64,000 bases of DNA, from the NCBI GenBank assembly GCA_039933105.1, contig JBDTOT010000003.1:104292-168291 (forward strand), given 5' to 3'. Every line of letters starts with the position of its first letter. The first letter of the stretch is position 1. Origin of the DNA: FEN-1219 sp039933105 (GTDB lineage: Bacteria; Pseudomonadota; Gammaproteobacteria; Steroidobacterales; Rariloculaceae). The translations under genes and the position numbers were made by a program. Shown here piece after piece: positions 59,278 through 64,000 of this stretch. The notes under the pieces were generated by a model, which saw only the letters and a program-made list of their open reading frames with translations, searched no databases and was not told the origin of the DNA.

Positions 59278-60360
59278 CTAGACGACGTCCTCCCACCTGA
59301 TATGCTCGCCCGAGCTCACCCGCCGCGTGAGCCTCTTCCCAATGAGATCGCGAACGCGAAACGGTGCAATCCCATCGGCCGGACAGGGCCGGAGCATTGC
59401 GAGGTCGCCCGCACTCAACAACGCGTTTGCGTCCAAGTCACGGCTTGCACGAATGCATCGGCGTTGCACGACGATGGTCTCTCGCTCGTTTTCCTCAATC
59501 TTCTTCTGGCCATCACCCAACGATGCCTCGAGCTCCCGGGTCCTCTCCACCATTTCCCGCCAGGCGCCGGGCGTCATGGAGAATGAATGATCCGGACCCT
59601 CACGATCGGTCGAGTCCGTGAAATGCTTCTCTATGACGCGCGCGCCCAGAGCGACAGCCCCGAGAACCGTAACATGACCCGGCATATGATCACTCAGGCC
59701 GAGAACGATGCCCGGATAGTACCTCGCATACTCGCTGAGCACGTTCAGCTGAACGTAAGAGTAGTTCTCGTGCCCCGCCGTATAGTTCGTGTTGCATTGG
59801 AGTAGAACCAGATTCGGCGTGACGGCGAGTGTTGCGTCTACCGCCGCGCGCACATCCTCGAGACTTGACGCGCCGGTTGCGAGCAACACTGGCTTGCCCT
59901 TTGAAGCCATCCGAACAATGATCTCGTGCCAGGTGATATCGCCGGACCCGACTTTGAACGCCGGAACGAATGGATCGACGTAGTCGACCAGCTCTAACGA
60001 ATACGGACTCGTAAAGAACGAGATGCCCGCTTCATCGCAGGTCTTTTTTAGCACGCTCGTCCACTCTTGATTTAGGGACGCGTCTTGGTACGTCTCAAAG
60101 ACCGACTTCTTCCACGACGCCTGATGTGATTGCCGGCCGCCAAGTTTTTTGAACCCGAAATCACTCACCAAAGAACCGGCGGTGTAGTGCTGAAACTTCG
60201 CAGCGTCCGCGCCGGCTTCCTTTGCGAGATAGATCAAGTCCTTGGCCCGACCCAAGTCGCGATCGAAGTTAGAACCAATCTCCGCAATGAAATATACCGG
60301 TTCGCTCCTACTGACCTTCTTGCCGTCTATGTGGACAACAGACGCTGGACTGTAAGGCAT
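59278..60360 (-). CDS. N-acetylneuraminate synthase family protein (NeuB/LegI/PseI-like)
   Basis: A 360-residue enzyme with the NeuB TIM barrel and a C-terminal SAF (antifreeze-like) domain. VYFIAEIGSNFDRDLGRAK is the opening, GADAAKFQHY the PEP-site region, FKVGSGDITW and LLQCNTNYTAGHENY the middle motifs, GLSDHMPGHVTVLGAVALGA the conserved loop, and the tail from about 295 is the SAF domain. It condenses phosphoenolpyruvate with a six-carbon amino sugar to give a nine-carbon acid. I choose ATG 60360, where GGAG lies six bases upstream. Which sugar is used cannot be told. Confidence 0.93.
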   Translation of the reverse strand: MPYSPASVVHIDGKKVSRSEPVYFIAEIGSNFDRDLGRAKDLIYLAKEAGADAAKFQHYTAGSLVSDFGFKKLGGRQSHQASWKKSVFETYQDASLNQEWTSVLKKTCDEAGISFFTSPYSLELVDYVDPFVPAFKVGSGDITWHEIIVRMASKGKPVLLATGASSLEDVRAAVDATLAVTPNLVLLQCNTNYTAGHENYSYVQLNVLSEYARYYPGIVLGLSDHMPGHVTVLGAVALGARVIEKHFTDSTDREGPDHSFSMTPGAWREMVERTRELEASLGDGQKKIEENERETIVVQRRCIRASRDLDANALLSAGDLAMLRPCPADGIAPFRVRDLIGKRLTRRVSSGEHIRWEDVV

Positions 60361-60452
60361 CCGGCACTCCGAGTTCGAACTGTTACTGGGTATCAGCGCG
60401 TTGCAAACCAACGACGAGCACGCACTGTTTCCGGTTTGGCGGTACTAGGTGC

Positions 60453-61949
60453 TTATCCCGATCGAAAACCCGCGGATCGCTCCTGGGCGGCAACGATCGG
60501 GCGCGAGGTCAAGAAGTTTTTTAGGTTGCGAAACACGTTCACGTAGCCATCGACTTCTTCGGTCGTCGGTTCAACCGTCCAATTGTTGTGACCTGCTGGC
60601 ATGAAGGGACTCAGATACGAAACGTAGGCCTCAATGATCTTGCTCCGATCCGGACGCGACTCTGCCAGCTTACTTCTGATGAGCTTTGGAAGATCGGAGA
60701 TTTCCCCGACGCGAGTGGCACTTGGAAAGAGTGTGATCGGAGAATTCCCCAACATGATGACGGGGATTCCGAGGAGCGCCGCTTCCAGACCAAGAGTTCC
60801 CTGAATTGCGACGACCAAGTCCGCGGCCTCTACAAAGGCTCGGCTATCCGCAAACGGTCGAACGATCTCCACCCCAGGAAATGACTTCATCTGTCCAAGC
60901 TGTTTTTGTGAATAGTTAGCGACATCGCTTTTATGAATCTTGACCAGAAGCTTGTGCGAGGGAGGTATAGCGCGCGACAACAGCTCGATAACCCACATTT
61001 GGTTGCTGAAGAATGGCGCCCATACATCGACCGTCGACTCCGGCTGCATATGGAGCCCGAAAAACACAAAGGGCATGTCCGGAGGGACGTCCAGCGTTCC
61101 CACTTTCGAAATCGCCTTACCGGCGGCACGCGCACGAAGCAGGTTTCGTACCGCCGCACCCACGCTGTAATCCGTTGCCTCTTCAGTGAACTGCCAACCG
61201 TCTCGGAGCCGTGCTCGGCGCATTGTCCGCCCGACGGCTATCATTCGAGCGGGCAGTTTTCTTAGCTCGCCCATCAGAGACAGCTGGCGCGGCGCGATAT
61301 ACGCCGGTGCTCGAACACTCTTGTGCTCGAACCTCTTGAGTAGCGTCTCGGCCCACGCTGCGGACGGAGATCCGGTAACAACCTGTTCTCGCACGGCCGG
61401 GGACTGATCCTTACACAGACAAACCATTCCCGACGGCAGGACACCAAAATGCAGCGCAAACCAAGGAATCTTCATGCGTCTCGCCACCGCAAGAGCGACT
61501 CCACCATGCAGACCGTCGAAATCGCCTATTACGACCGATGGGTCGAGTTCGCCGAATAGCTCAATCAACCGCTTTGCGAGAAACGTCGCGTAGGCAAGAG
61601 CAACTTGATAGTCGAGGCGAGAAACGACTCGATCGCCAAGAATCATATTGTGAATCGTCGGGACGCCTTCCTGCTCCAGAGAAGTCAGAAGCTCCAGATC
61701 GGGTTCTGGCATGCGCTGCGAAAGATCATCGCGAAAAAAACGGAGTCGTACTCGTGAAGGTGCACCGCGGAACTGCCGCGCCACGAAACGCGGATGAACG
61801 ATGTGTGAGCAACGGTCGCCGCTCCTTTCTTCGATCTGGCGCCAGAGCCGCTCGACCTGTAGGGGCGCCCACCCAACCGTTACGACGTGGAACATTCGTT
61901 TCTCATTCACGGCTCCTGCGTCCGATAAGATCTCTTGCGCGCCACTCAC
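60453..61949 (-). CDS. Capsule polysaccharide synthesis glycosyltransferase-like protein
   Basis: A protein of up to 498 residues with a GT-B-like arrangement. The C-terminal half resembles the capsule-synthesis (KpsC/S- and WcbA-like) group: FVFFGLHMQPESTVDVWAPF, VKIHKSD, then RPFADSRAFVEAADLVVAIQG and TLGLEAALLGIPVIMLGN, similar to the conserved region that binds the nucleotide sugar in those and sialyltransferase-like enzymes. The start is a GTG at 61949 overlapping the ABC transporter stop (GTGA). In this operon it is the best candidate for transferring the CMP-activated nonulosonic acid. Assignment to a CAZy family is not certain. Confidence 0.75.
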   Translation of the reverse strand: MSGAQEILSDAGAVNEKRMFHVVTVGWAPLQVERLWRQIEERSGDRCSHIVHPRFVARQFRGAPSRVRLRFFRDDLSQRMPEPDLELLTSLEQEGVPTIHNMILGDRVVSRLDYQVALAYATFLAKRLIELFGELDPSVVIGDFDGLHGGVALAVARRMKIPWFALHFGVLPSGMVCLCKDQSPAVREQVVTGSPSAAWAETLLKRFEHKSVRAPAYIAPRQLSLMGELRKLPARMIAVGRTMRRARLRDGWQFTEEATDYSVGAAVRNLLRARAAGKAISKVGTLDVPPDMPFVFFGLHMQPESTVDVWAPFFSNQMWVIELLSRAIPPSHKLLVKIHKSDVANYSQKQLGQMKSFPGVEIVRPFADSRAFVEAADLVVAIQGTLGLEAALLGIPVIMLGNSPITLFPSATRVGEISDLPKLIRSKLAESRPDRSKIIEAYVSYLSPFMPAGHNNWTVEPTTEEVDGYVNVFRNLKNFLTSRPIVAAQERSAGFRSG

Positions 61950-63796
61950 GGCGTCGCCGCATGAACCATGTGTCGAAAGGCGTGACTTTTCACTATAAGC
62001 TCATCGTACGAGCCCTGCGCGACTACACGACCGTTTTCGAGCTGCACGATGGCATCACAATGTCTCACTGTCGTAAGCCGGTGCGCGATAAGGAGAATGG
62101 TAAGATCGCGATCGAGCGCTTCGATAGCTTCCATCACTGATTTTTCGGTGGCGTTGTCGAGAGCACTGGTCGCTTCGTCGAGCACGAGCACATTCGCCTC
62201 CTTGTAGAGCGCCCGGGCGATTCCGATTCGCTGACGCTGACCGCCCGAAAGACGGATGCCGCGCTCGCCCACGAAAGCGTCGTACCCTTCCGGTTTGCTC
62301 TCCACGAAGTCTGCAATCTGCGCTCGGCGCGCCGCTTCACGCACTCGCTGCATATCTATCGAGCGCTGAGGGATCCCGAAAGCGATATTCTCGGCCACTG
62401 AAGCATCGGCAAGGTAAAGGTTCTGCGGCACATGCGCGATGGTTCGCTGCCAGGCTCGCATTCGCCTCCCGACTACCGACTGCCCGTCCACCGAGAGTTC
62501 GCCCTCGGTCGGTGTCAGCAACCCCATGAGTACATCCAACATGGTGCTCTTGCCGCTGCCGGTGGAACCAACGATCCCCACGCGCGCTCCCCTCAATATC
62601 GTCAGATTGAGATCATCCAGGACCCACGGACCGTCGTTCACGTAGCGGAAGCGCACCGCCTTCAAGCACACGGATCTCTCCAGGACGAGCGGTGCCGGTG
62701 CCGGCAAAAGGGCATCCTCCGGCAGCGGCTGATCAAGAAGTTCGAGCGTGTCCGAGAGTATCGCTTGGCTGCCGATAATCGTCGCCCAGGAGCTGTACGT
62801 CTGCTGCAGCGCGGGTAGCAAGCGCTGCGCTCCCAGCGCAAGCGCGCCGAGAATGGGCAGCGCTGCAACAATTCCGCCGCTTCTCAAGCTTAACCAGTAA
62901 GCGAGCCCCGCGATCAACACCATTCCCAGTGCTTCGATAGAATAGCGGGGACTGTTCGCGATGACGATGTTGTCGCCCTGGGCTTGTCGATAAAGCTCAT
63001 CAGCTCGGCTGTAGATGTCGCAATAGAAGGGTTGTGTACCATCCAACAAGACATCGCGTATTCCGCCCAAACCTTCCTGCAGAGCCTTGACTACCTGCGT
63101 CTGCGCTAATGAGATCCGCTGGCCATTGAGGCGCAGTTGTGCGCGGGCGCGCCACGTGATGAGCCCGTAGATGAGCGCAAAGCCGGCCGCTGTTGCCAAA
63201 GCTATCAGGGGATCGAGCACGACTAGCGCAGTCACGATGGCTACCAGGGAAACCACCGCGCTGATGAGCGCCAACATAGGCAGTACGATGCCCAGCATTG
63301 TGCCACCCACTTTGTTGGCGATTCCGCTGATCACTTCGCTGCTACTGCGAGCAACGTGCACGCGATACGGTTGATAGAGCGTACGACGGTATATTTCCCT
63401 GCTTAGCTCTGCCCCACTCGCGAATGTATACGCAGTGCTGAGCCCCACCAGCAGCATCCTGAGCGCTCCGGCCGCCACGGCGGCCGCGGCGAAAAGGACC
63501 ACGAGCGGCAAGACCAACTGCTCGGCCGTCACGATGCCGAACGCCCGCGCCAGATCAGCCACGCCGGCGTAACGGAACACCAGATCGGGAGCGGCAAGAA
63601 TTCCGATGAAGGGCACCACGGCACCCAGACTCACCACCTCCGCGAATGCACTCAAGATGACCAGCGCCATGAGCCCCACGAACTGACGTTGGCGATGTAC
63701 GCCCATGTGGCGCCACAGACGGACGAATAGATTGGAAATGGGTGCGCTGGAAATGGTTGGATCCACCTGACCGTTGCTAACTTCTGCGAGTCCCAT
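61946..63796 (-). CDS. PglK/MsbA-like ABC transporter (permease-ATPase fusion)
   Basis: A half-transporter of about 616 residues: six membrane helices (about 45-330) followed by an ATPase domain with Walker A GSTGSGKST (near 400), signature LSGGQRQRIG, Walker B VLVLDEATSALD and H-loop IAHRLTT. This layout is that of flippases such as PglK or MsbA that move lipid-linked glycans or lipid A. Its place next to Wzz and sugar genes favours a lipid-linked oligosaccharide substrate. I use ATG 63796, which overlaps the Wzz stop by 20 bases; an ATG at 63838 in the same frame is an alternative. Confidence 0.92.
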   Translation of the reverse strand: MGLAEVSNGQVDPTISSAPISNLFVRLWRHMGVHRQRQFVGLMALVILSAFAEVVSLGAVVPFIGILAAPDLVFRYAGVADLARAFGIVTAEQLVLPLVVLFAAAAVAAGALRMLLVGLSTAYTFASGAELSREIYRRTLYQPYRVHVARSSSEVISGIANKVGGTMLGIVLPMLALISAVVSLVAIVTALVVLDPLIALATAAGFALIYGLITWRARAQLRLNGQRISLAQTQVVKALQEGLGGIRDVLLDGTQPFYCDIYSRADELYRQAQGDNIVIANSPRYSIEALGMVLIAGLAYWLSLRSGGIVAALPILGALALGAQRLLPALQQTYSSWATIIGSQAILSDTLELLDQPLPEDALLPAPAPLVLERSVCLKAVRFRYVNDGPWVLDDLNLTILRGARVGIVGSTGSGKSTMLDVLMGLLTPTEGELSVDGQSVVGRRMRAWQRTIAHVPQNLYLADASVAENIAFGIPQRSIDMQRVREAARRAQIADFVESKPEGYDAFVGERGIRLSGGQRQRIGIARALYKEANVLVLDEATSALDNATEKSVMEAIEALDRDLTILLIAHRLTTVRHCDAIVQLENGRVVAQGSYDELIVKSHAFRHMVHAATP

Positions 63797-64000
63797 TTCT
63801 AGTCGCGGCACCGGCAACTCGAAACCGGCGTATAGCATCGTGTATCAGAACACCCATGACCGCGACAAACAGTCCCAACACCCCACCCGTGAGAACCATC
63901 AAAGTCCGTTTCGGGCTAACCCGGCTCTCAGGCGCGACCGCGGGGTCCACGACCGTGAACGCGTATTCCGACCGACCGTTGGCAAGCATCGATTTCTGGG
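63777..64000 (-). CDS. Wzz-type chain-length determinant, C-terminal part (5' end outside the window)
   Basis: The last 74 or so residues of a Wzz/PCP-family protein; the gene continues past position 64000. VVDPAVAPESRVSPKRTLMV is the conserved cytoplasm-membrane motif (DPAxxPxxPxxPKR) before the second membrane helix LTGGVLGLFVAVMGVLIHDA, and a short basic tail follows. Wzz proteins set polymer length with Wzy and in complex with the lipid-linked precursor. Here it sits directly upstream of the ABC transporter gene and presumably heads the nonulosonate operon. Confidence 0.9.
   Translation of the reverse strand, partial: QKSMLANGRSEYAFTVVDPAVAPESRVSPKRTLMVLTGGVLGLFVAVMGVLIHDAIRRFRVAGAATRNGTRRS

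Noticed and set aside
1..64000. CRISPR arrays, tRNA or rRNA genes, ops/JUMPstart elements
   Set aside because: No regular repeats with spacers, no cloverleaf or rRNA sequence, and no GGCGGTAG ops core in a suitable leader position were found.

Overview
The window is a 64 kb, high-GC stretch of a Gram-negative chromosome, almost entirely devoted to surface polysaccharide synthesis, modification and export. Chain-length regulator, undecaprenyl-phosphate sugar transferases, Wzx-like flippases, Wzy-like polymerases/ligases, a lipobox protein and IS3-family relics point to a pseudomonad-type proteobacterium, most plausibly a gammaproteobacterium. The genus cannot be fixed from the sequence. No tRNA, rRNA or CRISPR array was seen.

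Layout. Positions 27-4561 (-) hold a GT4 glycosyltransferase, a heparinase II/III-like lyase and a Wzy/ligase-type membrane protein. Positions 4897-6300 (+) encode a large phosphoglycosyltransferase, followed by a WecG/TagA-type transferase (-), a GT39-like membrane transferase and a DPM1/GtrB-like GT2 (+), and a C-terminal relic of an alkaline-phosphatase-superfamily enzyme. Positions 10716-22538 (-) form a tight nine-gene operon: GT4, CapK/PaaK-like adenylating enzyme, three FemAB/GNAT-fold proteins, a JmjC/cupin-like protein, a DegT-like aminotransferase and two flippases. Upstream lie a CRP-like palindrome, an Ig/FN3 lipoprotein gene preceded by a cyclic-di-GMP-I (GEMM) riboswitch, and manC. 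Positions 24955-29702 contain an orphan protein, WecB, wrecked toxin-antitoxin genes (HepT, HigA-like) and a WbpM/CapD-type dehydratase.

Positions 30000-41284 (-) carry a split transketolase, a small sugar transferase, two DegT aminotransferases, a methyltransferase and a module resembling the Pseudomonas O-antigen amidino-sugar route (WbpD, WbpE, WbpB, WbpG, HisF2, HisH2). After an IS-relic gap, 42126-52485 is a patchwork of GT4 enzymes, methyltransferases, an asparagine-synthetase-like amidotransferase and a DUF2334 deacetylase-like protein, with further IS3 relics, and it ends in nested IS3 elements (52510-54120). Positions 54149-64000 (-) form a nonulosonic-acid (sialic-acid-like) export operon: Wzz, PglK-like ABC flippase, capsule-type transferase, NeuB-family synthase, NDP-sugar dehydratase, an unknown protein, a fused cytidylyltransferase/class-III aminotransferase, and a second Wzy.

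Together the genes can start two different lipid-linked glycans (4897 and 31932), make unusual amino, amidino and nonulosonic sugars, decorate them by acyl/aminoacyl transfer, methylation and amidation, flip and polymerise them. At least one component is under direct cyclic-di-GMP control. Duplicated polymerases, flippases and initiating transferases suggest that more than one polysaccharide system is interleaved here, assembled with the help of insertion sequences.
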